A stretch of DNA of 64,000 nt. It comes from JASLEW01 sp035544895 (GTDB taxonomy: Bacteria; Acidobacteriota; Thermoanaerobaculia; Multivoradales; UBA5704). Where the stretch lies: the NCBI GenBank assembly GCA_035544895.1, contig DASZZM010000044.1, forward strand, positions 62,001 to 126,000. Direction: 5' to 3'. The translations under genes were made by a program, and so were the position numbers. The notes under the pieces were generated by a model that was not told the DNA's origin, searched no databases, and saw only the letters and a program-made list of their open reading frames with translations. Within the stretch, counting starts at the first letter, position 1; the number at the start of each line of letters is the position of its first letter. This document shows, piece after piece, positions 46,210 to 53,392 of this stretch.

Positions 46210-47037
46210 TTAAAGACGGTCATGGGCGCTGCGGCAGCGCTTGAGCAGGCGAGCCTCTCCGAGACGCTCTGCACAAGCGCCGAACGCGGCGGTGGGGCCG
46301 CGCCACAACAGCTCCTCCACGTCACGGAAGAGATGCGCATCGGTCCGCAAAGTCGCCAGATCCTTGAAGAGGAGGGCCAAACCGCGGCTCTCTCCCAGTA
46401 CGGCAGGCGGGAAGTCCTGGAGGATGCCGTGCCGGTTCAGCAACCGTGCCGCCGTGATCGGACCGATCCCTGGAATGCCAGGATATCCGTCGGCGGCGTC
46501 ACCGACGAGGGCGAGGAAATCGGGAATCAATTCCGGTTCCACCCCGAACTTATCGCGGACTCCCTGCGCGTTGCGGATCTGCTTGCCTCGGCGATCGACC
46601 TGGACGACGCGGTCGCCGCGGACGCATTGGGCGAGGTCCTTGTCGGGTGTCCAGATGCAGACCTTCTGCACGCCTTCGTCGGCGGCGGCGCCTTGAGCAG
46701 CGGAGGCTAGCCCGTCGTCCGCTTCAAGCTCGGTCATTGGCCAAACCGCCACTCCCATGGCGCCGAGCGCTTCTTCCAGCGGGTGGAACTGCGCGAGGAG
46801 CGCCCGGTCGATGCCGATCGCCGTCTTGTAGCTGGGCCAGAGACGGTTGCGGAACGACTCGATGACGTGATCGGTTGCCACGCCGATATGAGTTGCCCCC
46901 GTTTCGATCATCTGAAGCACCGTTTGAAGGACGCCGATCACGGCGCCGAAGGGCGGGTCTGTGCCCTTGTTGAATCGGCGCAGTCCGTAGAAGTGGCGGA
47001 ACAGCTCGTACGTGCCGTCGACGAGATGAACGATCAT
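46210..47037 (-). CDS. Stand-alone 5'-3' exonuclease, FEN family (Pol I N-terminal domain-like)
   Basis: 275 residues covering the PIN-like catalytic region and H3TH domain of flap endonucleases, with no polymerase part. Visible metal-site acids: the Asp in HLVDGTYELFR, ELEADDG, TPDKD, and GDAADGYPGIPGIG, where the last also forms the helix-hairpin DNA clamp. RNase H-like or ExoIX/Xni-like repair or primer-removal roles are plausible. The ATG at 47037 opens directly into the conserved core. It is convergent with the NRPS and unrelated to it by function, so it marks the outer side of the cluster boundary. Cytoplasmic. Confidence 0.85.
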   Translation of the reverse strand: MIVHLVDGTYELFRHFYGLRRFNKGTDPPFGAVIGVLQTVLQMIETGATHIGVATDHVIESFRNRLWPSYKTAIGIDRALLAQFHPLEEALGAMGVAVWPMTELEADDGLASAAQGAAADEGVQKVCIWTPDKDLAQCVRGDRVVQVDRRGKQIRNAQGVRDKFGVEPELIPDFLALVGDAADGYPGIPGIGPITAARLLNRHGILQDFPPAVLGESRGLALLFKDLATLRTDAHLFRDVEELLWRGPTAAFGACAERLGEARLLKRCRSAHDRL

Positions 47038-47205
47038 GGAGTGGTCTGCGGCGTCATGAAAAAACGATCAGGCGGGCGCTCCGGGCCACACCCAGCCGAA
47101 TCGTGATCGAGGGTCATGGTACACCCGATGCCGTAGGCAGTCGCTAGGACACTAGAGGAGTCCATTCCATCCACTACCGAGCATGCGCGTAGGGCCGGCC
47201 TTGCC

Positions 47206-47234
47206 TTCTGTTTGTGACTTGGCCTTGCTATATT
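47206..47234 (+). promoter_or_regulatory. Possible promoter for the DUF5674 gene
   Basis: TATATT at 47229-47234 matches a -10 box in 5 of 6 positions, with TTCTGT 17 bases upstream as a weak -35. It lies about 52 bases before the ATG at 47286, in the 248-base divergent spacer after the exonuclease start. Confidence 0.3.
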
Positions 47235-47285
47235 TGTACGAGCGTTAGCGACAACCCCGAATACCCCAAGCACTGCAAGGGAATC

Positions 47286-47663
47286 ATGGCCGAGAGCTCA
47301 CCCGACATCGTCATCGTCGAGCGGAGACTCGAGCTTTCCGAACTGGCCCGGCTCGTCCACCTCTTCTTCGGCGACATGGTCAAGTACGTGATCGACGTCG
47401 AGCGCCGGATCGCCGCCTTGGGCGGGCAGCTGCACGCGGATGCCGAGCAGCTGCTCCTTGCGGCCGGAAGCCAGCAGGCCGATCTCTGGGGCGCCAACTA
47501 CTACCCCGGCAGGACACCGGAGGAGTGCATCGAGTACACGGCCCTCATCAACATCCGCCCAGCCCACGGCAACCGGAGCATGCTCATCGGAGACGCGGCA
47601 ATTCGCGCGCGGGTCCGCGAGATCACCTTTGCTCTCATCGGTAGCGGGGAGGCTCTGCCATGA
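47286..47663 (+). CDS. DUF5674 family protein
   Basis: 125 residues. It shows the DUF5674 pattern: RLELSELARLVHLFFGDMVK, DVERRIAALGGQLHADAEQL, GSQQADLWGANYYP, INIRP and GNRSM. The ATG at 47286 follows AAGGGA; in-frame codons back to 47214 are not conserved in type. The family has no established function as far as I know; it is small, soluble and cytoplasmic. The stop overlaps the next gene by 4 bases, so the two are made together. Confidence 0.85.
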   Translation: MAESSPDIVIVERRLELSELARLVHLFFGDMVKYVIDVERRIAALGGQLHADAEQLLLAAGSQQADLWGANYYPGRTPEECIEYTALINIRPAHGNRSMLIGDAAIRARVREITFALIGSGEALP

Positions 47664-48010
47664 CCCAGCACGCCTCTCTGTCTCCCGGCCGGTGGTCGGC
47701 CTTCAGCCTCGACCAGCAGATCCTGATGATCGGCAACGAGATGAACCGGGCGATGCGGCTCCTGCGCCCGGCGGACCGTGCGAGCCTGTTGCTCGCCTAC
47801 GAACGGGTGCTGCGTTTGGTGGATCTGACCGTGGAGGTGCAAACCCGCCCCGCATTGCGCCGCGAGCTCCTGCGCTGGCGGGACCTGATCGCGGAACTCT
47901 ACACCCGCCCCGAGCCGGATCCCGCCGCGCACGCGGTCGCCTTCCGCACCCTGCTCCTCTTCACTCCCGAAGCGGCGCGACAGATACCCTTCGTCCTGGC
48001 CAACCGGTGA
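47660..48010 (+). CDS. Small conserved-looking hypothetical protein coupled to DUF5674
   Basis: 116 residues, ATGA overlap with the DUF5674 gene. Mostly alpha-helical by composition, with a run of Leu/Arg-rich helices (LLRPADRASLLLAYERVLRL, LRRELLRWRDLIAELY). No signal peptide, membrane segment or catalytic motif is visible. I do not recognise the family. The tight coupling suggests that it forms a complex with, or regulates, the DUF5674 product; a two-gene toxin-antitoxin or stress module is possible but not supported by any motif. Confidence 0.7.
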   Translation: MTQHASLSPGRWSAFSLDQQILMIGNEMNRAMRLLRPADRASLLLAYERVLRLVDLTVEVQTRPALRRELLRWRDLIAELYTRPEPDPAAHAVAFRTLLLFTPEAARQIPFVLANR

Positions 48011-48393
48011 ACGGCGACCACTCTCAAGAGCGTCCGGCACTCGTTCCGCAACGCCCGGCGTGCCAGCAGAGCTGAGCCCTGTGGCCGCCGAGTCCGTTGG
48101 CTCGACGCCACTACCAGATGTGCGTGGTCAGCCATGCGCTGGCGCAGCTGTGCGGCCAGCGGATCAGCGAGCAGCGTACGCTCCGCCTGGGGTGAGCACG
48201 TCCACGAGGTTGGTGGACAGGCGCCGGAGGGCACTCACGGTGAGGCACACTACCTCGCCATTCGCCATCGCTCTTCGCGACGGTCATCAGGGGGCTCGGC
48301 GCCGCGGGCCTGAGCGCCCGAAAGGACCGATTGACGATGCTTGGCCGCTCGCCCATACCGGAACCGGCTCGCTTCGGAAGAGGAGTCTCGAGG
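48011..48393. other. Intergenic stretch without a convincing gene
   Basis: About 380 bases. Short open frames exist on both strands but have no start with ribosome site, no recognisable domain and Arg/Pro-rich composition typical of off-frame reading in GC-rich DNA. Its last 20 bases hold the Shine-Dalgarno (AGGAG) of the antitoxin gene. Confidence 0.6.
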
Positions 48394-48813
48394 ATGCCGA
48401 CCAAACAAAGAACTCTTCAGATCTCCGACGAGCTCGACAGGGAGATTTCTCAGGAATCGGCCGACCGGGATAAGACCTGGTCGGATCTTGCCACGGAGCT
48501 CCTCGACGAGGCTATCCGGATGCGTCGCGCGCCGGGAGTGGTCTTCGCCGATGGCCCCACCGGACGCCGTGCCGTCGTGGCGGGGACGGGTCTGGACGTT
48601 TGGGAAGTCGTCGCCACCTGGCGGGCCTGCTCCGGGGACTTTGACCAGCTCCGCAGGAACTACGAGTGGCTCACCGAGCCGCAGCTCCGGGCTGCTCTCG
48701 CCTACTACAAGCTCTACCCCGGTGAGATCGACGCGCGCCTAACTCGGGAGGCGGAGTGGACTCCGGAGCGGATCAGGGTCGAGTTGCCATTTGCGCGCCC
48801 GCGCACCCGTTGA
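48394..48813 (+). CDS. DUF433-type antitoxin with N-terminal ribbon-helix-helix
   Basis: 139 residues. The N-terminal part (RTLQISDELDREISQESADR...WSDLATELLDEAIRMRRA) reads as a ribbon-helix-helix DNA-binding unit. The C-terminal part (VFADGPTGRRAVVAGTGLDVWEVV, then a winged-helix stretch ending LYPGEIDARL) is DUF433-like. Such proteins are antitoxins for DUF5615/PIN-like toxins encoded just downstream. AGGAG precedes the ATG at 48394 by 8 bases; an in-frame ATG at 48331 lacks this support. Only a decayed toxin follows, so this antitoxin appears orphaned. It probably represses its own promoter. Confidence 0.8.
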   Translation: MPTKQRTLQISDELDREISQESADRDKTWSDLATELLDEAIRMRRAPGVVFADGPTGRRAVVAGTGLDVWEVVATWRACSGDFDQLRRNYEWLTEPQLRAALAYYKLYPGEIDARLTREAEWTPERIRVELPFARPRTR

Positions 48814-48905
48814 CTTTTTCGCCACATACCCTTCCTCTTCGACGAGGACTTAAACCCGCGGGTGCGGCTCGGTCGATCTCTGCGCCGGGGTGGCCGCCCG
48901 CTTGT
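48814..48905 (+). pseudogene. Remnant of a DUF5615-like PIN toxin
   Basis: Directly after the antitoxin stop, in the same frame, codons from 48826 read IPFLFDEDLNPRV, the typical N-terminal strand-loop of DUF5615 toxins with its conserved FDE and NPR. There is no ATG, GTG or TTG at the expected start, and after a further SLRRGG the similarity fades into Gly/Arg-rich sequence that reaches a stop near 49000. I read it as a broken toxin. From about 48910 to 49227 I see nothing else recognisable. Confidence 0.5.
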
Positions 48906-49227
48906 GGCCGGGGGTAGCGGGAGAGCCGGCCGGGCCCGGGCGCCCGTCGAGACGAGGGCCAAGCCGATTCGAGGCGCGCATGGGGCGGGGAACGGCTAGG
49001 AGCCTCCGGCCGGCGGGGCGCCGCCGCATCCCCTGAACCGCAGAATGACGCGCCGCACGCATGCCGTGAGCTCCTCGGAACTCCACACCTGCGGCTACCA
49101 AGATGGCTGATTTCGACCGTTCGCGCGGAAACCGCAAAAGGTGTACGGAAAGTGTACGGGACCATCCGAGAGCAGGAAGGAACCTCTCGATCACCCTCGT
49201 AAATCACTGATTCTTCAGTAGATCTAG

Positions 49228-49268
49228 TCGGGACGCCGGGATTTGAACCCGGGACCCCCTGAACCCCA
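49228..49268 (-). tRNA. 3' half of tRNA-Pro(GGG), 5' half missing (likely attachment site)
   Basis: Read on the minus strand: U33, anticodon GGG, TCAGG (3' side of the anticodon stem), a 5-base variable loop, T arm CCGGG-TTCAAAT-CCCGG, acceptor CGTCCCG and discriminator A at 49228. CCA is not encoded. The 5' strand of the anticodon stem should be CCTGA but reads ACTAA, and no D arm or 5' acceptor (CGGGACG) follows further up, so only about 41 bases remain. A tRNA cut at the anticodon loop is the usual footprint of integration by a tyrosine recombinase. Confidence 0.75.
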
Positions 49269-49444
49269 TTTAGTTTTGCGCCATTGCCAAATAACGGCGA
49301 TCTTTAGCATGTGATGCCATAAGTGACTTTGAATTAGCATCTTGTGGCTCCGTGGCTCTGGCGGGCATTGCCATCCTTTACGGTTTTCGTGCGACCAGGG
49401 AGTGTCCCAGATGTGTCCCAGAGAGAGCTAGCATGCCGAAGCTC

Positions 49445-50090
49445 AAGACACTTGCTCGCGACCAGCTCGGTCAGGCCGCCGCCGAACTCGAAGGCCCGCA
49501 CGTGCGAGCCGATCCAGTCCGACAGTCCCTGGCTCCACGTCGCCTCCGCGAAGGTGTAGCTGCTCGCGCCCCACACCGCCACGAAAACCTGCGCCTCCCG
49601 CACCTCCCCGGTCCCGGCGTCCACCACCGGCACCGTGGCGCCGCAGTAGTCCACGAACAGCTTCTCGCCGGGCCGGTGCACCTGGCGCATGCACAGGTCC
49701 AGCTTCCCTCGCCAGGCCGCGTACAGCTCGCAGAAACGGCTGTACTGGTAACCCTCCGCCTGCCGCTCCCGGTACTCCTGCCCACACCAGGCTCAGCGTC
49801 ACGCTCTTGAGCTTCAGCTCCTCATGGACGTGCACCCAGTCCACCGCCGGTCGCTCGCGCCGCGTCGGTCGCCGCGCCGGCGGATAGAGTCGTCGCTCGA
49901 GCTCCTCGCCGCTCCAACTCTCCCACCCCGCTTCCAGCAGGCCAGCCCTCTGCGCCCGCGCCAGGTAGTCCGCTACGCTCGCCCTCGCGACACCGCACAC
50001 CCGACCGGCCTGCCGCTGGCTCAAACCGCACACCAGAAGCAGCCGCAACACCTCCTGAATTTTCCTCATGCTGAGTCTCCGTGCCGGCAT
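49445..50090 (-). pseudogene. istA: IS21-family transposase istA, frameshifted and 3'-truncated
   Basis: From the ATG at 50090 (GGGAGAG before it) the protein begins MRKIQEVLRLLL-like and SQRQAGRVCGVARASVADYL, the helix-turn-helix start of IstA. It continues to VHEELKLKSVTLSLVW and then loses frame near 49780. It resumes in another frame as QEYRERQAEGYQYSRFCELY and MRQVHRPGEKLFVDYCG, with the first catalytic Asp, and AQVFVAVWGASSYTFAEATW. Similarity stops at about 49445 within the catalytic core; the rest of istA, istB and the far end of the IS are missing. The element is therefore dead. Confidence 0.85.
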
Positions 50091-50159
50091 CTCTCTCCCT
50101 TCGTCGTGAAGGACGAGGATGCCACAGCGTCGGAGCCCGTCTCGTCGCTCGTTCCGACC

Positions 50160-50308
50160 GGAAGCCGGCCACCCTTCCGATCGATGCCGGCCACCCCTCC
50201 GACAACCACCCAAAAGTGGCCGCCCTCGCGTCGGAAAGGGTGGCCGCCTTCATCCCGGAACGGTGGCCGCCTTCACGTCGGAATCCCTGGCCGGCTTCGC
50301 TCGGAATA
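50160..50308. repeat. IS21-type end with multiple transposase-binding repeats
   Basis: Four degenerate direct repeats of the form tggccg(c/g)c(t/c)tc...tcggaa lie at about 50216-50236, 50241-50260, 50264-50282 and 50288-50307. Two inverted copies (ccggccaccc(t/c)tccga) lie at about 50164-50180 and 50186-50202. Arrays of such repeats at an end are typical of IS21-family elements. The outer edge is near 50310, where ExeA-like coding sequence resumes. Confidence 0.65.
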
Positions 50309-50319
50309 CGCAAGCTGGG

Positions 50320-50904
50320 GATCTCTTCGCAGCCGAGAGGCAGGAGGCGGGCCAGGGTGGTGACGCGCTGGTCCAGGGCGCGGTGGGTGGGCTCCTGGAG
50401 GCGCTCGTCGAGGCGGGGTTGTCCGGCAAGAAGGAGCAGGAAGGGGCTGTGGCGATCGAAGTCAGCGATGGTCAAGAGCCGGAGATCCTCGAGCGAGTCG
50501 TCGGGCAGCGCGTGGGCCTCGTCGATGACGAGCAGGTGGCGGCGCTCATCGGCGAGGAGCTTGTGAGCCAGAGCGTGGGCGGTTTCGCTGCGCGAGCGGG
50601 CGGGAGTGAGGCCGAGGCTGCGGGCGAGCACGTTGATCAAGCCGAAGGGTCCGGTGGTGGTGTGGGCGAGGTAGTGGACGGCCCACTGGGGTTTGGCGAG
50701 GAGCTGATCGGCGAGCTCGGAGAGCAGCACGCTCTTGCCGCAGCCGGGCTCGGCGATGAGCACAGCGAGGCCGTCGAGGTCGACGGTGAAGCGCAGGCGT
50801 TGGAAGGCTTCCTCGAAGCCGCGGTGGCGCAGGACGGCGGCTTTGGGGGTGAGGCGCCCAAAGGGGTGATGGATGAAGCCGTAGTGGTCGAGCAGCTGGC
50901 TCAT
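50320..50904 (-). pseudogene. ExeA/TniB-like AAA+ ATPase, 3' end cut by the IS
   Basis: From the ATG at 50904: MSQLLDHYGFIHHPF, Walker A AEPGCGKSVLL (about 51-61), Walker B HLLVIDEAHAL (about 123-132), and the ASCE pattern of transposition helper ATPases (ExeA, TniB, IstB-like clade). After residue 195 (LLPLGCEEI) the frame runs into IS sequence, so about 70 C-terminal residues are lost. The ATG overlaps the stop of an upstream frame (ATGA) ending LVLAHWKSKENK, presumably the tail of a partner gene. Normally such ATPases work with a DDE transposase; none is intact here. Confidence 0.75.
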
Positions 50905-51159
50905 TTGTTCTCCTTGGACTTCCAGTGGGCGAGCACGAGGGTTTTCAGGGCATGGAGAGCAACGCGGGGGTGGCGTCCGCGGCCGTGGAGTCGCACGGCG
51001 TGCTCGCAGGCGATGTCTCGCGGACCAAGAAGAGCTCGCGGAGCAGATCGGGGTCGAGCAGCTTGGGGACGACGCCGGCGACGGCCTCGGCCGGGGCGGT
51101 GCCGAGCGCGGACGATCGTCTTGTCCAAGGACGAGACCACGGGCCAGGTGGTGTGGAAC
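50905..51159 (-). other. Unassigned, probably frameshifted coding remnant upstream of the ATPase
   Basis: Two different minus-strand frames look protein-like in turn: one reads AEAVAGVVPKLLDPDLLREL near 51065-51100, another reads CEHAVRLHGRGRHPRVALH and ends at the ATGA junction with the ATPase. Together they may be the C-terminal part of a transposition gene with a frameshift. I do not recognise the family. Confidence 0.35.
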
Positions 51160-51306
51160 CACGCCGTTGACGTCGGCCAGGGCGAGGGCTGGCAGCTCCA
51201 GCTCGGCGGCCCGCTCGATCAGGTCCTCGGGCAGCGAGGCGCCGTCGAGGAACGAGAAGGCCGACGCCGCATGCAGCTCGGCGTAGGGAGGATGCGCCGC
51301 AGCCAT
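51160..51306 (-). pseudogene. 5' fragment of a dnaE2-like DNA polymerase III alpha gene
   Basis: From the ATG at 51306 about 48 codons read PPYAELHAASAFSFLDGAS, then LPEDLIERAAELELPALALADVNGV. This is the PHP-domain start of DnaE-type polymerases, closest in wording to the error-prone DnaE2 branch. Intact proteins exceed 1,000 residues; here similarity ends at about 51160. It is a broken leftover at the scrambled junction. Confidence 0.65.
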
Positions 51307-51357
51307 GGTGGGCTCAGGGTAGGCGAAAATAGGACGTAAGTCAAGTAAGACCCCCTT

Positions 51358-51394
51358 CGGGTACTGGGGTAGATCCCCCACTACCCCGTACCCG
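51358..51394. repeat. 14-bp imperfect inverted repeat (stable hairpin)
   Basis: The left arm cgggtac-t-ggggtag (51358-51372) pairs with ctaccccgtacccg (51381-51394) with one bulged T and an 8-base loop. No T-run follows on either strand, so a simple terminator is unlikely. It sits between the dnaE2 fragment and the exopolysaccharide operon and may be a transposon-derived or recombination site. Confidence 0.7.
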
Positions 51395-51556
51395 TGTTGA
51401 GAAGGCACGATTTTGAAATGCCATGACTATATGCATATCATCACATATTGCTATATTTAAGATGTTCTGTTGTTATTTGTTCTCACGTTCTATACGCTGT
51501 AGCGGGTCTCTGTTTCTACACCAGGTAGACAACCTTGCCCATAAGAGTGGGGAGCC
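51395..51556 (+). promoter_or_regulatory. AT-rich leader of the exopolysaccharide operon
   Basis: About 100 bases here are markedly AT-rich against a very GC-rich background. They contain the palindrome ATATGCATAT (51429-51438), a -10-like TATATT (51452-51457) and TATACG (51491-51496, with TTGTTA 15 bases upstream). GGGGAG lies just before the ATG at 51557. Promoter location is likely; the exact boxes are not certain. The palindrome could be an operator. Confidence 0.4.
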
Positions 51557-53392
51557 ATGAGAGCTGTCATTCTCGCCGCCGGTCCCGGAACGGCAAAGTT
51601 TCCGCTTGCCAACTATCTTCCGAAGTTGGCGCTCCCGATGGCGAACAAGCCGCTCCTCCACCATACCTTGCATTATCTCAAGGCGGGCGGGATCGACGAG
51701 GTGGCGGTCCTTTCGTCCGAGCACTGTGCGGCACTCCGGGCGCTGATCGAAAAGCTACAGGGCAATGAAGCTCTCGGTTTCCAGATCTCCTCTTTCGCCC
51801 AACAATATCCCAGAGGTACCGCCGGCTCTCTCAAGGATCTCGCGGATTGGCTACGGGAAGCGCCCTTTCTGGTCCTCTCCTCCAATGTCTTCCTCGCTAG
51901 CTTGGACCTCGCGAAGCTCGCCGCGTTTCACGTCGATCGGAAAGCGGGAATAACCGTAGTCGTCGAAACCTCCCCGCCGGGATGCGACTGCCTCGAGAAC
52001 GTCCAAGTCGACGATCAGGGCCGAGTCGATCGCTGCATGGTGCTGCACCGTTCCCGCGACCGCCGTGGACCACGGCACCGGTCGAACGACGGTCTGTCAC
52101 GTCCGCCGGCACCGGCTCTCGGGGAGCGTCGCCATCCCTTGTGGGCCTCCGGGCTGTACATGATAGACCCGCTGGCGCTCGATCACATACCGTCGAACGG
52201 TTACATGGACATCAAAGAACAGCTCATTCCGGCCCTTCACGCCAAGGATATTCCGGTCCTCGCCTATCTACAGCAACATCCTCTGCGAAGAGTCGACGAC
52301 ATCCGCGCCTACTTCGAGCTCCATAGGGACGTCCTCATGGGCAAGGAAGGAGACTTGGACTTCCTGCTCCGCGGTATGCAAGAAACCTTGCCAAACGTCT
52401 GGGCCGGGCAGCAGGGTACCGAGATCCCCGCAAGCTTTCAGGCCGCCGGCCCGGTCCTCATCGGCGACCGGTGCAGGATCGGCGATCGCGTTCGGGTCAC
52501 AGGGCCCACGAGCCTCGCCGAAGGCGTGCAACTCGGGAGCGACGTGGTGATGGAGGAGTGCGTCATCGGTCCAGGAGTAAAGATCGGGAATGGGACGACC
52601 TTGCGCAGAAGCCTGCTGGTCTCCGGCTGCAGCATCGATGCCGGGACGACGATCGAGGATGAGGTGATATTCGAGGCGCCGGAACCGCGGCGGTACCAGC
52701 AACTGCTATCAGAAGGTCAGGACGACGGAGTCCGCGTCAACTCCGCCAGCCACTCGCTCCAAGCGGTCAAGCGCACCGCCTACCTGGCCGCCAAGCGGGC
52801 CCTGGACGTCGTCGTTTCCGCCGTGTCCCTGCTGCTCTTTCTACCGCTCTTCGCCTTGATAGCCGCGGCCATCAAGTTGGACAGCGGAGGACCGGTCTTC
52901 TATGTCCAGCGGCGCTGCGGCAGGGATGGCCGCGACTTCCCGATGTACAAGTTCAGGACGATGGTCGTCGAGGCCGGGTGTCTGCACCAGACCCTGATCG
53001 CCCATAAGGATATCGACGGACCGATGTTCAAGATGCGCAACGATCCCAGGGTCACGCGCGTGGGCAGGTTTCTGCGGCGTAGTAGCCTCGACGAACTGCC
53101 CCAGCTCCTGAATACGCTCCGCGGCGAGATGAGCCTGGTGGGGCCACGCCCCCTGATCATGGAGGAGATGGAGTTTGCCCCCCACTGGCGGGACCTCCGG
53201 CTGCAGGTCAGGCCGGGCATTACCGGGCTTTGGCAGGTCAACGGCCGCGATAGCGTATCATTCCACGACTGGATCAAGAATGACATCTACTATGTCATGC
53301 ACAGCTCCTTGGCGATGGACCTCAAGATCCTTCTACGTACGTTCAAAGTCCTGCGGTGCGGCAACGTCCAGGAGGTAAAGGATAAGACATGA
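51557..53392 (+). CDS. Fusion of sugar nucleotidyltransferase, left-handed beta-helix and phosphoglycosyltransferase
   Basis: 611 residues. Residues 1-235 are an RmlA/ManC-like nucleotidyltransferase (MRAVILAAGPGTAKFPLANYLPK; KLALPMANKPLLHH). About 300-375 is a hexapeptide-repeat beta-helix (VLIGDRCRIGDRVRV, CVIGPGVKIGNGTT). About 405-611 is a WcaJ/CpsE-type polyprenyl phosphoglycosyltransferase with one hydrophobic anchor (VVVSAVSLLLFLPLFALI), MYKFRTM, LDELPQLLNTLRGEMSLVGPRP and a C-terminal PGITGLWQVNGR. It would make or bind a sugar nucleotide and start the repeat unit by transferring sugar-phosphate to undecaprenyl phosphate. The usual start GxGTRLxP is altered to GPGTAKFP, so catalysis by the first half is uncertain. 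An Arg/Pro-rich segment at about 155-195 is atypical. The stop overlaps the next gene. Confidence 0.9.
   Translation: MRAVILAAGPGTAKFPLANYLPKLALPMANKPLLHHTLHYLKAGGIDEVAVLSSEHCAALRALIEKLQGNEALGFQISSFAQQYPRGTAGSLKDLADWLREAPFLVLSSNVFLASLDLAKLAAFHVDRKAGITVVVETSPPGCDCLENVQVDDQGRVDRCMVLHRSRDRRGPRHRSNDGLSRPPAPALGERRHPLWASGLYMIDPLALDHIPSNGYMDIKEQLIPALHAKDIPVLAYLQQHPLRRVDDIRAYFELHRDVLMGKEGDLDFLLRGMQETLPNVWAGQQGTEIPASFQAAGPVLIGDRCRIGDRVRVTGPTSLAEGVQLGSDVVMEECVIGPGVKIGNGTTLRRSLLVSGCSIDAGTTIEDEVIFEAPEPRRYQQLLSEGQDDGVRVNSASHSLQAVKRTAYLAAKRALDVVVSAVSLLLFLPLFALIAAAIKLDSGGPVFYVQRRCGRDGRDFPMYKFRTMVVEAGCLHQTLIAHKDIDGPMFKMRNDPRVTRVGRFLRRSSLDELPQLLNTLRGEMSLVGPRPLIMEEMEFAPHWRDLRLQVRPGITGLWQVNGRDSVSFHDWIKNDIYYVMHSSLAMDLKILLRTFKVLRCGNVQEVKDKT

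Noticed and set aside
45997..46710. Plus-strand open frame opposite the FEN exonuclease
   Set aside because: The minus strand encodes a recognisable exonuclease with catalytic acids; the plus frame has no motif.
47034..47273. Small minus-strand open frame upstream of the exonuclease
   Set aside because: No ribosome site or domain; it overlaps the likely divergent promoter region.
52015..52145. Possible double frameshift in the fusion gene (Arg/Pro-rich stretch)
   Set aside because: I checked a neighbouring frame and found no better match. The downstream ASGLYMIDPLAL motif is in the main frame, so it is more simply an odd insertion.
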